Shown: positions 7,451-15,180 of the stretch, one piece after another | Position numbering within the stretch: position 1 is the first letter of the stretch | How the letters are laid out: each line of letters starts with the position of its first letter | NCBI GenBank assembly: GCA_944321125.1 | Contig: CALUKD010000003.1 | Location: 1 to 64,000 of the forward strand | DNA length: 64,000 nucleotides | DNA from: Candidatus Butyricimonas faecavium | Lineage (GTDB): Bacteria > Bacteroidota > Bacteroidia > Bacteroidales > Marinifilaceae | Direction of reading: 5' to 3' | Program-made: the position numbers and the translations under genes | The notes under the pieces: model-generated | What the model was told of the DNA's origin: nothing | What the model saw: the letters and a program-made list of their open reading frames with translations, nothing else | Database searches by the model: none

Positions 7451-8080
7451 ATGGCAGAATTTAATTCGTATTTGTTGGGAAAAGTAAGGAAATCAGTAGG
7501 TAACATTACGTTGTGTTACACGAGAGGGAAGAATATTGCCAAGGCAAAGGTATTTTCTCGGAAGGATAACCCGACGCCGGAAATACTGGCACAACGGGCA
7601 AAAATGAAAGCGCTAGTGCAATTATCCCGACAGTTGTTGCCGGTGATTCGGAAAGGTTTTGTTGGTATCGGTAAAGGCTCGGCGGCAAACGCTTTCACCT
7701 CGCTGAATATGTCTCGGGTTTCGGTGGACGAGCGGAATGTGGCAACCGTGGATTTTGACCGCTTACTCTGTGCTTCAGGGATGTTGTATCCGCCAAAGGT
7801 AGAGGTGACTTACTCGGAAGAGAATAAATTTTACTCTTTCGTGCAAGAGACACGGGAGGAAGAGAACGGTTACGCTTTCAATGACGACATGGTGTACGCC
7901 ATGTTGTACGAAATGGTACTTGGTCGCGCTCGTTTGCTAATGTTACGAGCTCGCGGCGAGAACGGTAACACTACTTATGCTCTCCCGGAAGAGTGGAGTC
8001 ACGAAAACGTGAAACTATATTGTTTTGCCACGTTGAAGAACGGGAAGGGAGCCTCGGATAGCCAAGTGATGACGCTGTAA
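7451..8080 (+). CDS. DUF6266 family protein (second copy)
   Basis: The 209-residue product shares the overall plan of the protein at 5290. It has an N-terminal 'LLGKVRKSVGNITLCYTRGK' motif, a basic helical segment with 'AQRAKMKALVQLSRQLLPVI', a Gly-rich turn before 'NAFTSLN', and a beta-rich C-terminal half. The two copies are clearly diverged. A very GC-rich hairpin-forming stretch (about 7383-7411) separates it from the amidase gene, and a long hairpin follows it. I infer that the two DUF6266 proteins act together with the lysis-like genes between them, but the function of this family is not known to me. Confidence 0.7.
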   Translation: MAEFNSYLLGKVRKSVGNITLCYTRGKNIAKAKVFSRKDNPTPEILAQRAKMKALVQLSRQLLPVIRKGFVGIGKGSAANAFTSLNMSRVSVDERNVATVDFDRLLCASGMLYPPKVEVTYSEENKFYSFVQETREEENGYAFNDDMVYAMLYEMVLGRARLLMLRARGENGNTTYALPEEWSHENVKLYCFATLKNGKGASDSQVMTL

Positions 8081-8142
8081 ATAGTGATTCACGATTTTGA
8101 ATCCGGGAATGTAAGAGTTTCAATGGTCGAGTGATTTTTACA

Positions 8143-8200
8143 AGAATGGAGTTTCATGTTTCCGGTATAGGATCCATGCCGGAGACATGAAGTCCATTCT
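8143..8200 (+). terminator. Long near-perfect hairpin after the second DUF6266 gene
   Basis: Arms 8143-8165 and 8179-8200 pair over about 22 bp with very few mismatches around a 13-base loop. No T tract follows (AAATTC), so it may act as an RNA-stabilising or processing hairpin that separates expression of the upstream genes from the 54-residue peptide gene. Confidence 0.55.
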
Positions 8201-8232
8201 AAATTCTAAACTTTAAATTTTAAATTATCAAT

Positions 8233-8397
8233 ATGGGTAGTTATTTTGTCATAGGAATGTTTTCCACGTTGAGTTTTAACGCCGTGTTATCGCAGATGGC
8301 GGATAACTTATTGGCGGGAGTTTTGAGTGTTGTCGGAGGGGTAATCAGTTCCCTTGCCGTGGCTTGGGTGAAGCGACGATGGGCGAGGAGGATGTAA
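8233..8397 (+). CDS. 54-residue membrane peptide, last gene of the cassette
   Basis: An ATG at 8233 opens a 54-codon frame ending at TAA 8395-8397. The peptide has one hydrophobic helix (about residues 24-46, with Leu-Leu-Ala-Gly-Val-Leu-Ser-Val-Val-Gly-Gly) and a strongly basic C-terminus (Lys-Arg-Arg-Trp-Ala-Arg-Arg-Met). That is the shape of a small single-span membrane protein with a cytoplasmic positive tail. It is followed after 5 bases by a textbook terminator, which supports it being a real gene. Similar small membrane peptides accompany amidase genes in other Bacteroidota, but I cannot assign a family. Confidence 0.6.
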   Translation: MGSYFVIGMFSTLSFNAVLSQMADNLLAGVLSVVGGVISSLAVAWVKRRWARRM

Positions 8398-8402
8398 GGT
8401 GG

Positions 8403-8433
8403 TTTCGGGGTACTGTTATGCAGTACCCCGAAA
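8403..8433 (+). terminator. Terminator of the DUF6266-holin-amidase cassette
   Basis: A perfect 13-bp stem (8403-8415 with 8421-8433) with loop TTATG is followed by GTTTTAAAT. It closes the cassette that began at the promoter at 5221. Confidence 0.8.
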
Positions 8434-8500
8434 GTTTTAAATATACCTAAGCGAGTTGGTATTGTATTGTTGTAAAACGGTGGAACGAAAAATCAGAAAT

Positions 8501-8531
8501 TTTGACACTGTCCAAAATTCTTGTAAATTTG
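8501..8531 (+). promoter_or_regulatory. Promoter of the exported nitrilase gene
   Basis: TTTG at 8501-8504, a 19-base spacer and TAAATTTG at 8524-8531 are an exact match to the Bacteroidota promoter consensus. A start near 8538 gives a leader of roughly 90 bases to the ATG at 8626. Confidence 0.75.
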
Positions 8532-8625
8532 TCTAAATGATCTTACTCTTCATACATGTAAATTTGTTGGGATGATGATAATTTGGATTTGTTGTTTTCG
8601 TTGGAGAATGAATAATATTTTGAAG

Positions 8626-9408
8626 ATGAAAGTATTTTATGTTATGCTGTATTTCCTGTTTGCTTTTTCTATGACCGTGAAAGCACAGGATTCGGTGAAA
8701 GTGGCTTTGGTGCAGGCGCATTTGGAATGGGGTGATGTTGATGCCAATTTACAGGCTTTCGCTAAGCGTGCGCATTTGTGCAAGGGATGTGATATAATCG
8801 TATTCCCGGAACTCTTTACTTCCGGATGTGAAATGAAAAAGCGGGATAAGGAGGAAGCAAGGCGTTCGAAAGACGGGGTGGCTTCTCGTTATCCGGAGGT
8901 AATTAAAAAAATGAGAAAATGGGCGAGACGCTCCGGGGCATTGGTGATCGGTTCCACAATTTATAAAGAGGAGGGGAAATATTATAATCGTTTATTGGCC
9001 GTGTATCCGAACGGGAAATACGAATATTACGACAAACACAATTGTTTTAAAAAAGGTAGTTTTTCACCGGGAGACCGTCATTTGACACTGGAATGGAAAG
9101 GGATACGTTTTTCAACGTATATCTGCTATGATTTGCGTTTCCCGGAGTGGAGCAGGAATCATGGAGAGTATGATGTTGCCATTTATATCGCGAATTGGCC
9201 GGAATCCCGGCGGGATGATTGGAATCGACTTTTGCGGGAACGAGCTATCGAGAACGGGGCGTATGTTATTGCTGTTAATTGCGCCGGACCGGATTTAACG
9301 GGACTAATGTATCGGGGGGAGAGTTGTGTGATCGCACCGGACGGGAAAGTAAAGGCTAAGTGTAAGGATTATAAGGATGATATAGTAGTTCATAAGATTG
9401 TAAAGTAG
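8626..9408 (+). CDS. Exported carbon-nitrogen hydrolase (nitrilase superfamily, YafV/Nit2-like)
   Basis: With the start at 8626 the product has 260 residues and begins with a clear signal peptide ending near Val-Lys-Ala-Gln21. The catalytic triad of the superfamily is visible as Glu62 (VFPELFTSG), Lys137 (YYDKHNC) and Cys167 (YICYDLRFPEWSR). The following 'IYIANWPESR' and 'RERAIENGAYV' blocks are those of the omega-amidase YafV/Nit2 group, which hydrolyses alpha-ketoglutaramate and similar omega-amides. That group is normally cytoplasmic, so a signal peptide is unusual and points to a periplasmic amidase. The upstream ATG at 8572 would hide the signal sequence behind 18 residues. Confidence 0.85.
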   Translation: MKVFYVMLYFLFAFSMTVKAQDSVKVALVQAHLEWGDVDANLQAFAKRAHLCKGCDIIVFPELFTSGCEMKKRDKEEARRSKDGVASRYPEVIKKMRKWARRSGALVIGSTIYKEEGKYYNRLLAVYPNGKYEYYDKHNCFKKGSFSPGDRHLTLEWKGIRFSTYICYDLRFPEWSRNHGEYDVAIYIANWPESRRDDWNRLLRERAIENGAYVIAVNCAGPDLTGLMYRGESCVIAPDGKVKAKCKDYKDDIVVHKIVK

Positions 9409-9425
9409 CCTATAGGGGCATACAC

Positions 9426-9452
9426 ATAAAGCGTCCCCCAAGGACGCTTTAT
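9426..9452. terminator. Bidirectional terminator between the nitrilase gene and lepA
   Basis: A perfect 11-bp stem (9426-9436 and 9442-9452) encloses a 5-base loop between convergent genes. A and T runs at both sides allow it to work in both directions. Confidence 0.75.
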
Positions 9453-9477
9453 TTATCAACTTTACAAACTTTGTGAA

Positions 9478-11265
9478 CTAATCTAATTTCAGTACCGCAA
9501 GGAACGCTTTCTGCGGAACCTCGACATTACCGATTTGTTTCATTCGTTTCTTTCCTTTTTTCTGTTTTTCCAATAGTTTGCGTTTCCGGGAAATATCACC
9601 GCCGTAACATTTTGCCGTCACATCCTTGCGGACAGCCTTGATGGTTTCTCGAGAGATGATCTTTGCCCCGATTGCTGCTTGAATCGCAATATCGAATTGC
9701 TGACGGGGAATTAGTTCTTTCAATTTCTCGCAGATTCGTTTGCCGAAGGAATAAGCGTTGTCAAAATGGATCAAGGCAGACAGGGCATCCACGGATTCAC
9801 CATTTAGCAGAATATCCAGTTTCACGAGATTGGCCCGACGATAGCCGATCTGGAAATAGTCGAAAGATGCGTAACCTTTCGTGATACTCTTCAACTTGTC
9901 GTAAAAGTCAAACACGATTTCGGCTAGTGGCATCTCGTAATTCAACTCGATTCGGTTTCCTGTCAGGTAGTGTTGCTTGATCAATACGCCTCGCTTACCG
10001 AGACAAAGGGTCATGATTTGACCGATGTAATCGGTGGGCGTGATGATTTGTGCCTTTATATAAGGTTCCTCGATATAGTCCAGTACTGTGGGGGCGGGCA
10101 TATCGGAGGGATTGTGCATTTCGAAGACTTCACCTTTGGTGGTGTGGGCGATATACATAACGTTAGGAACCGTAGTAATCACGTTCATGTTGAATTCCCG
10201 GTCCAAACGTTCCTGTACGATCTCCATATGAAGCATTCCTAGGAACCCGCAACGGAATCCAAATCCAAGGGCAGCAGAGGATTCGGGTTCGAAGGTTAGG
10301 GAGGCGTCGTTTAGTTGTAGTTTCTCGATGGAGGAACGTAGGTCTTCGTAATCCTCCGAGTCAATGGGGTAGATACCGGCAAAAACCATAGGTTTCACTT
10401 CCTTGAATCCCTCGATGGCGGTGGTGCATGGACATTCCACGTGTGTGATAGTATCCCCGACTTTTACCTCGGATGAGGTTTTGATTCCGGAAATAATGTA
10501 TCCCACATCTCCCGTTTTCAATTCGTTACGAGGTTCTTGCTCCAAGCGTAATACTCCGATTTCATCGGCATCGTATTCTTTGCCCGTGCTCACGAATTTC
10601 ACGATGTCACCTTTTTTCAAACTACCGTTCATGATGCGGCAATAGGTGATGATTCCGCGGAAGGAGTTGAATTCCGAGTCGAACACCAAAGCTTGAAGAG
10701 GAGCATCGGGATCACCCGTGGGAGCGGGAATCCGTTCTACAACCGCTTCCAGAATTTTATCCACGCCTAATCCGGTTTTTCCACTGGCTTCGATAATATC
10801 ATCCCGGTCACACCCGATTAGTTCTTCAATCTGGTCTTTTACTTCTTCCGGCATGGCATTGGGCATATCCATCTTGTTCAAGACGGGGATGATCTCTAAG
10901 TTGTTGTCAATAGCAAGATAAAGGTTCGAGATGGTTTGTGCCTGAATTCCTTGCGTGGCATCGACAATCAGTAGTGCACCTTCACAAGCGGCAATGGAAC
11001 GTGATACCTCGTATGAAAAGTCTACATGTCCCGGGGTATCTATCAGGTTTAGAACATATTTCTCTCCTTTGTAATTATAATCCATTTGTATGGCGTGGCT
11101 TTTGATGGTGATACCTCGCTCTCGTTCCAATTCCATATCATCAAGCACTTGTGCTTGCAGATCTTTCCCTACTACAGTTCCGGTCGTTTCCAATAAACGG
11201 TCGGCAAGTGTACTTTTACCGTGGTCAATATGTGCGATTATACAGAAATTCCTAATGTTCTTCAT
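9478..11265 (-). CDS. lepA: Elongation factor 4 (LepA), ribosome back-translocating GTPase
   Basis: The 595-residue length and motif order are those of LepA: P-loop Ala11-His-Ile-Asp-His-Gly-Lys-Ser-Thr19, the Arg-Gly-Ile-Thr-Ile switch I motif at about residue 50, Asp76-Thr-Pro-Gly-His80, and Asn130-Lys-Met-Asp133. The LepA-specific C-terminal domain follows, ending in Lys-rich '[20 protein letters not shown]'. LepA is a translational GTPase related to EF-G that acts on the 70S ribosome and has been linked to 30S biogenesis. It has its own consensus promoter upstream and a shared terminator downstream, so it is monocistronic. Confidence 0.98.
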   Translation of the reverse strand: MKNIRNFCIIAHIDHGKSTLADRLLETTGTVVGKDLQAQVLDDMELERERGITIKSHAIQMDYNYKGEKYVLNLIDTPGHVDFSYEVSRSIAACEGALLIVDATQGIQAQTISNLYLAIDNNLEIIPVLNKMDMPNAMPEEVKDQIEELIGCDRDDIIEASGKTGLGVDKILEAVVERIPAPTGDPDAPLQALVFDSEFNSFRGIITYCRIMNGSLKKGDIVKFVSTGKEYDADEIGVLRLEQEPRNELKTGDVGYIISGIKTSSEVKVGDTITHVECPCTTAIEGFKEVKPMVFAGIYPIDSEDYEDLRSSIEKLQLNDASLTFEPESSAALGFGFRCGFLGMLHMEIVQERLDREFNMNVITTVPNVMYIAHTTKGEVFEMHNPSDMPAPTVLDYIEEPYIKAQIITPTDYIGQIMTLCLGKRGVLIKQHYLTGNRIELNYEMPLAEIVFDFYDKLKSITKGYASFDYFQIGYRRANLVKLDILLNGESVDALSALIHFDNAYSFGKRICEKLKELIPRQQFDIAIQAAIGAKIISRETIKAVRKDVTAKCYGGDISRKRKLLEKQKKGKKRMKQIGNVEVPQKAFLAVLKLD

Positions 11266-11289
11266 CTACGAAATTTTAGATTTGAGTTG

Positions 11290-11320
11290 CAAAAATATGG
11301 ATAAAGCAGAAAATTTCAAA
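11290..11320 (-). promoter_or_regulatory. lepA promoter
   Basis: On the minus strand TTTG (11320-11317), a 19-base spacer and TATTTTTG (11297-11290) match the Bacteroidota consensus fully. The -7 element ends 24 bases before the lepA ATG. Confidence 0.75.
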
Positions 11321-11338
11321 CGAAAAGGAACTGTTTGT

Positions 11339-11689
11339 TTAATAATTCATTCCGAAATACCAAAGCGGGAGAATATTGGCATATCCGCTTTCAATGTTAT
11401 CTCTTACGATATATCCTTTTGGGAGGCCTCCTATTTGTTTTTGTCCTTTGTTTTTCCCTCCTATTCCAAATGCTCTTTCTCCTATTTGGGAATCTGAAAT
11501 TTTTGAAGAGGTGATTTCTTGTTTCACACGCATTTGGTTGTAAAAGAATGTTTATCTTTCGGGTATAGTTTTCTTAATGTACAGGAAAAGCATTGTAGTT
11601 TTACCAATTCTACGTGGATTGACGAGTCCTAGCATATGGTCATCCCAAGTAATTTCCGTAAATTTGTATAAGAATATGTCTCTTTACAT
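11339..11689 (-). pseudogene. AAA-type ATP-binding protein (DUF4143 class), internally deleted
   Basis: Read on the minus strand from the ATG at 11689, the second codon is TAA (11686-11684), followed by 'RDIFLYKFTEITWDDHMLGL' and a P-loop Asn-Pro-Arg-Arg-Ile-Gly-Lys-Thr-Thr. After 'IPER' and another TAA (11554-11552), the frame continues without shift into 'TFFYNQMRV', 'GGKNKGQKQI' and 'GYANILPLWYFGMNY', ending at 11339. These are the N-terminal P-loop region and the extreme C-terminus of the Bacteroidota ATP-binding proteins with a DUF4143 domain, which are normally several hundred residues long. The whole middle is gone, in frame. The family call is from remembered conserved blocks. Confidence 0.75.
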
Positions 11690-11751
11690 CGCTTCTCCTG
11701 TTGGGCTAACTCAACTCTTATACTTATATAGGCATGAAAATTTGGAAGCAA

Positions 11752-12105
11752 TCATTTCTTTTTCCCGTATTTCTTTTTGAACAACTCTGTATTTCTATTT
11801 CCCCATTCAATCATTGCATCAATAATTGGTATCAATGTTTGTCCTAATGGGGTAATGGTGTATTCGGAACGTGGCGGCAGTTCAGGATATATGGTCTTGG
11901 AAACAAGCCCGTCCTCTACCAACTCTTTCAATTGGAGGTCAAGCACGCGTGGGGTGGCTTCAGGAAAGATTTTATGAAGTTCGCTCGGACGCAATTGTTT
12001 CTGGCGCAATTCATCTAAAATGCATGATTTCCATTTGGAGTCTATTAGGCTCATGGTCAGCCGTAACGGGCATTCTAAGTCAACAGGTATTTTTCTTTCG
12101 TACAT
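11752..12105 (-). CDS. HxlR-family transcriptional regulator
   Basis: The 117-residue product is a full-length winged-helix HxlR protein. It has an N-terminal Cys12-Pro followed by 'LRLTMSLIDSKWK', a recognition region with 'LRPSELHKIFPEATPRVLDL', and a wing with 'PPRSEYTITPLGQTL'. The conserved N-terminal Cys is the redox or electrophile sensor in several HxlR regulators (the YodB/HypR type), which repress flavin-dependent reductases. It is divergently placed from an NTF2-like gene and two flavodoxin-fold genes, which are its probable targets. Confidence 0.9.
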   Translation of the reverse strand: MYERKIPVDLECPLRLTMSLIDSKWKSCILDELRQKQLRPSELHKIFPEATPRVLDLQLKELVEDGLVSKTIYPELPPRSEYTITPLGQTLIPIIDAMIEWGNRNTELFKKKYGKKK

Positions 12106-12186
12106 GGTCTATTATTGTCTGATAATTATGGTGTAAAAATATGGATAATTGCCGTAAAAGAGGATATACCGAATAATTTTTCAGTA

Positions 12187-12218
12187 CTTGCCCAGATGGA
12201 AACTATCCCATACTTTTA
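12187..12218 (+). promoter_or_regulatory. Probable promoter of the NTF2-like/flavodoxin genes
   Basis: CTTG (12187-12190), a 20-base spacer and TACTTTTA (12211-12218) match the Bacteroidota consensus with one deviation in each box. It lies in the intergenic region shared with the divergent HxlR gene, where the regulator would be expected to bind. Confidence 0.4.
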
Positions 12219-12252
12219 CAAAACGAAATAATTTACTAAAAGATAAAGTATT

Positions 12253-12636
12253 ATGAGAGCAAGTATTGAAGAATACAAGGCTGTTGAAAAAGCGGCCATG
12301 AAGTTTGTGAAAAGTGTGGCGGAAGGAAACAGCAGTTATGCCAAAGAATTGTTTGTTGATGAGGCCGTGCTGTTTGGCTATCTGGATGGACGGTTGGAAC
12401 ACGGTTCTATCAAACAGTTCTATCATAATGTTGATACGGTAGGTGCGGGAGATGACTTTAAAGCACGTATTGATATTGTTTCAGTAGAGGAAACTGTTGC
12501 CGTGGTGCGTGTATTGGAAGAGAAATGGGGCGGTAGGATTGATTTTACGGACTACCTACTCTTACTGAAAATAGACGGAGAATGGAGGTGTGTAGCAAAA
12601 GCGTATAATCAAAATTCGAACACGGTTCAAAAATAA
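12253..12636 (+). CDS. NTF2-like / lumazine-binding-type small protein
   Basis: The 127-residue product has the cone-shaped NTF2-like pattern: a long N-terminal helix with 'AVEKAAMKFVKSVAEGN', a short helix with 'SIKQFYHNVDTVG', and then four beta strands ending in 'YLLLLKIDGEWRCVAKAY'. This layout is that of the putative lumazine-binding family (PF12893) seen with reductases in Bacteroidota. It may bind a small aromatic ligand or act as an isomerase or dehydratase. It ends two bases before the flavodoxin-family gene, so the two are co-transcribed. Confidence 0.75.
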   Translation: MRASIEEYKAVEKAAMKFVKSVAEGNSSYAKELFVDEAVLFGYLDGRLEHGSIKQFYHNVDTVGAGDDFKARIDIVSVEETVAVVRVLEEKWGGRIDFTDYLLLLKIDGEWRCVAKAYNQNSNTVQK

Positions 12637-12638
12637 CT

Positions 12639-13190
12639 ATGAGCAAGATACTTATACTGAATGGAAGTCCTCGCCTGAATGGAAATACGGCAAGACTTAT
12701 AGATGCTTTTAAGCATGGAGCTGAACAAAAAGGTCATGCGGTAACTGTCTTTAATTTACAAAAAATGAACATTCACCCTTGTCTGGGGTGTTTGGGAGGT
12801 GGTAAAAATCCGAACAGGCCCTGTGTTCAAGATGATGATATGATACAAATATATCCTGCATATGAGGAAGCGGATATAATCGTTTTGGCTTCTCCCATGT
12901 ATTATTGGAGTGTTTCTGCACAGCTAAAAATAGCTTTTGATCGCTTGTTTGCCGTGGCCGAGAAAAATGCCGGTTATAGTAATCCTCAAAAAGGATGTAT
13001 CATGCTCATGGCAGCCGAGGGTGATAGCAAGGATAATTTTGAGCCTGTGGAACATTATTACCATGCATTGCTCAGGCATTTAAATTGGAATAATTTAGGA
13101 GAAATATATGTGGGCGGAGTATTGGCTGTGGGTGATATAAAGGGTCATCCCGCTTTGGAGAATGCACGTGAATTAGGTATGTCAATTTGA
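12639..13190 (+). CDS. Flavodoxin-fold NADPH-dependent FMN reductase family protein
   Basis: The 183-residue product begins with the FMN phosphate-binding loop 'LNGSPRLNGNTARL' and has the 'DIIVLASPMYYWSVSAQLK' strand-loop of NAD(P)H-dependent FMN reductases. A Cys-x2-Cys pair (PCLGC) and a third Cys ten residues later occupy the region where iron-sulfur flavoproteins carry a four-Cys cluster motif, but the set is incomplete here. It is followed immediately by a paralogue with the complete motif, so this copy may have lost the cluster. It probably reduces quinones or electrophiles with the HxlR protein as regulator. Confidence 0.85.
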   Translation: MSKILILNGSPRLNGNTARLIDAFKHGAEQKGHAVTVFNLQKMNIHPCLGCLGGGKNPNRPCVQDDDMIQIYPAYEEADIIVLASPMYYWSVSAQLKIAFDRLFAVAEKNAGYSNPQKGCIMLMAAEGDSKDNFEPVEHYYHALLRHLNWNNLGEIYVGGVLAVGDIKGHPALENARELGMSI

Positions 13191-13198
13191 AGGTGGAT

Positions 13199-13825
13199 AT
13201 GAAAGTATTGTTAATAAATGGAAGCCCAAATGAAGCGGGGTGTACTTATACTGCCTTGCATGAAGTGGAAAAAACGCTTAATGAAAACGGTGTAGAAACC
13301 GAAATTTTGTATTTGGGCAAAAAGCCGATAGCAGGCTGTATCGCTTGTATGGGTTGTATGAAAACAGGGTATTGTTTTCAGAAAGATATTGTGCGTGATA
13401 TTCAGATGCGGTTGGATGAATTTGACGGGATTATTATTGGCTCACCTGTTTATTACAGCGCTCCTACCGGACAGCTCATCTCTTTCTTGAATAGATTGTT
13501 TTTTGCTACGGAAAAACGAATGGCCGGGAAATTGGGGGCATCTGTTGTGTCATGCCGCAGAGGAGGTGCTTCCGCAACATTTGAACAGCTAAACCAGTAT
13601 TTTACTATTTGTAATATGCCGATAGTTTCTTCTCAATATTGGAATTCTGTACACGGATTTACTGCAAATGATGTACGCAAGGATGAAGAAGGGCTTCAAA
13701 CAATGAGAGTTTTGGGACAAAATATGGCATGGCTACTGAAATGCATTGAAAGTGGACGGAAAAACGGTATTGTCAAGCCTGTATATGAACCAAGATTACG
13801 AACCCATTTCATACAGGAGAAATAA
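13199..13825 (+). CDS. Iron-sulfur flavoprotein-like NAD(P)H-dependent reductase
   Basis: The 208-residue product has the flavodoxin fold with 'LLINGSPNEAGCTYTAL' as FMN-binding loop and 'GIIIGSPVYYSAPTGQL'. Between them lies Cys-Ile-Ala-Cys-Met-Gly-Cys followed after five residues by another Cys, i.e. C-x2-C-x2-C-x5-C. This is the compact cluster motif of iron-sulfur flavoproteins (Isf), which bind a 4Fe-4S cluster next to FMN. The ATG at 13199 is preferred over the TTG at 13187, which overlaps the preceding stop. It is the last gene of the redox locus and is followed by a very strong hairpin. Confidence 0.85.
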   Translation: MKVLLINGSPNEAGCTYTALHEVEKTLNENGVETEILYLGKKPIAGCIACMGCMKTGYCFQKDIVRDIQMRLDEFDGIIIGSPVYYSAPTGQLISFLNRLFFATEKRMAGKLGASVVSCRRGGASATFEQLNQYFTICNMPIVSSQYWNSVHGFTANDVRKDEEGLQTMRVLGQNMAWLLKCIESGRKNGIVKPVYEPRLRTHFIQEK

Positions 13826-13867
13826 ACTATAATATCTAACAAAAAATGTATTTCCGCGATAGACGCA

Positions 13868-13923
13868 AATTACATTATAAAAGTGCAGAAAATTACTGTT
13901 TTCTGCACTTTTACAATGTAATT
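13868..13923. terminator. 25-bp hairpin between convergent redox locus and pstS
   Basis: Arms 13868-13892 and 13899-13923 pair over 25 bases with a single mismatch and a 6-base loop. A/T tracts lie within and beside the stem. Its position between convergent genes suggests a bidirectional terminator. The unusual length also leaves open a small palindromic repeat element. Confidence 0.75.
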
Positions 13924-13952
13924 ATAGTTTGTTGCTTAATAGTGTGTGTTGA

Positions 13953-15014
13953 TTATTTCAATATCGCTTGACCATTGTAAGTGACTGATTTTAGCAATTC
14001 TTTTGCATTCTTTACAGCTTTCCCCGGGAGTGGAGAGTAGTTTACTTTCGTGGTCAGGGATTGTGCCTCTGAGCTTAGCATCCAGTTTAATAGTTTTAAT
14101 GTTTCTTCAGCTTGGGTTTGGTTTCTATCAGCGTAAGCCTGTTCTTTGTACAGGATGATCCACGTGAAGCAACTGATCGGGTAGGCATCCGGGGCGGCGG
14201 AATTGGTGATCATCGTACGAGTGTCGGCGGGCATATCGCCTTTGGCTGCGGCGGAGATGCTTTCCGTGTTCGGAGTGATGAAGTTTCCTGCTGCATTTTT
14301 CATTTGGGCGAATTGGATTTTCATGGCAAAAGCGTATTCAGAACCCACGTAACCGATGGAGCCTTCTGTTTGACTGATCACTCCGGCAACACCCGGATTC
14401 CCTTTGGCAGCCATACCTACCGGCCATTTCAATGATTTCCCGGTTCCGATCTTCTCTGCCCATTCCTGACTGACCTTGGTCATGTAGTCACTGAACACGA
14501 AAGTGGTGCCACTACCATCTGAACGGTAGACAGGGTTAATAGTTTTGTCAGGTAAATTCACTCCGGGATTGATGGCTGCGATGCGGCTGTCGTTCCATTT
14601 GGTGATTTTGCCCAAGTAGATATCAGCAACGATATCTCCTGTTAATTTTAGGTTGTCTATGCCCGGAAGGTTGTACGCTAGTACTACGGCACCCATGCAC
14701 GTCGGAATGTGAACTACGGGTGCGGGCATTTCGCTCATTTCTTTGTCGGATAGATAGGCATCGGAACCTCCGAAATCCACGATTTTATCTTTTAGGCTAC
14801 GAATACCACCGCCACTGCCGATACCTCCGTAAGTGATGGAGTTGCCTGTTTTATTTTGATAGGTTTTGAATGCAAGGTTGTAGAAAGGAAGAGGGAATGT
14901 TGCTCCTGCTCCCGAGATGGATACTTTTTTAGCGGAACCGTTCACGTCATTTGTTGCGTTGCTGCTAAAAATAACAGCTAACATAAGAACTGTAGTTAAA
15001 AGTAAGTTTTTCAT
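13953..15014 (-). CDS. pstS: Phosphate ABC transporter substrate-binding protein PstS
   Basis: The 353-residue product has a signal peptide (about residues 1-20), the N-terminal 'ISGAGATFPLPFYNLAFKTY' motif, the 'GIGSGGGIRSLKDKIVDFGG' phosphate-binding loop and 'RSDGSGTTFVFSDYM', all typical of PstS. It binds phosphate in the periplasm for PstCAB. No pstC, pstA, pstB or phoU gene is present in the window, so pstS stands alone here. The upstream region (15015-15160) has no convincing -33/-7 pair by eye. Confidence 0.97.
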   Translation of the reverse strand: MKNLLLTTVLMLAVIFSSNATNDVNGSAKKVSISGAGATFPLPFYNLAFKTYQNKTGNSITYGGIGSGGGIRSLKDKIVDFGGSDAYLSDKEMSEMPAPVVHIPTCMGAVVLAYNLPGIDNLKLTGDIVADIYLGKITKWNDSRIAAINPGVNLPDKTINPVYRSDGSGTTFVFSDYMTKVSQEWAEKIGTGKSLKWPVGMAAKGNPGVAGVISQTEGSIGYVGSEYAFAMKIQFAQMKNAAGNFITPNTESISAAAKGDMPADTRTMITNSAAPDAYPISCFTWIILYKEQAYADRNQTQAEETLKLLNWMLSSEAQSLTTKVNYSPLPGKAVKNAKELLKSVTYNGQAILK

Positions 15015-15180
15015 TTTCTATTCATTTAAATAATATTGTTTCATTCTCTTTTGCGACTGCAAGTTCCGCTGATTATGTGAATCTAATGTTTCAAATCGGT
15101 TATTTTTTTGTTACGCGTTAGGGTATAAGGGGGTAGTGGATATATTGATCCACAAGATGAGTGAAATTCGGAAGTCTGTG

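Noticed and set aside
5290-8397. Intact prophage
   Set aside because: Only HTH, holin-like and amidase genes are phage-like. There is no integrase, terminase, capsid or tail gene and no att-like direct repeat flanking the cassette.
13868-13923. Insertion-sequence end or MITE
   Set aside because: It is a single hairpin with a 6-base loop exactly between convergent genes, which is better explained as a bidirectional terminator.
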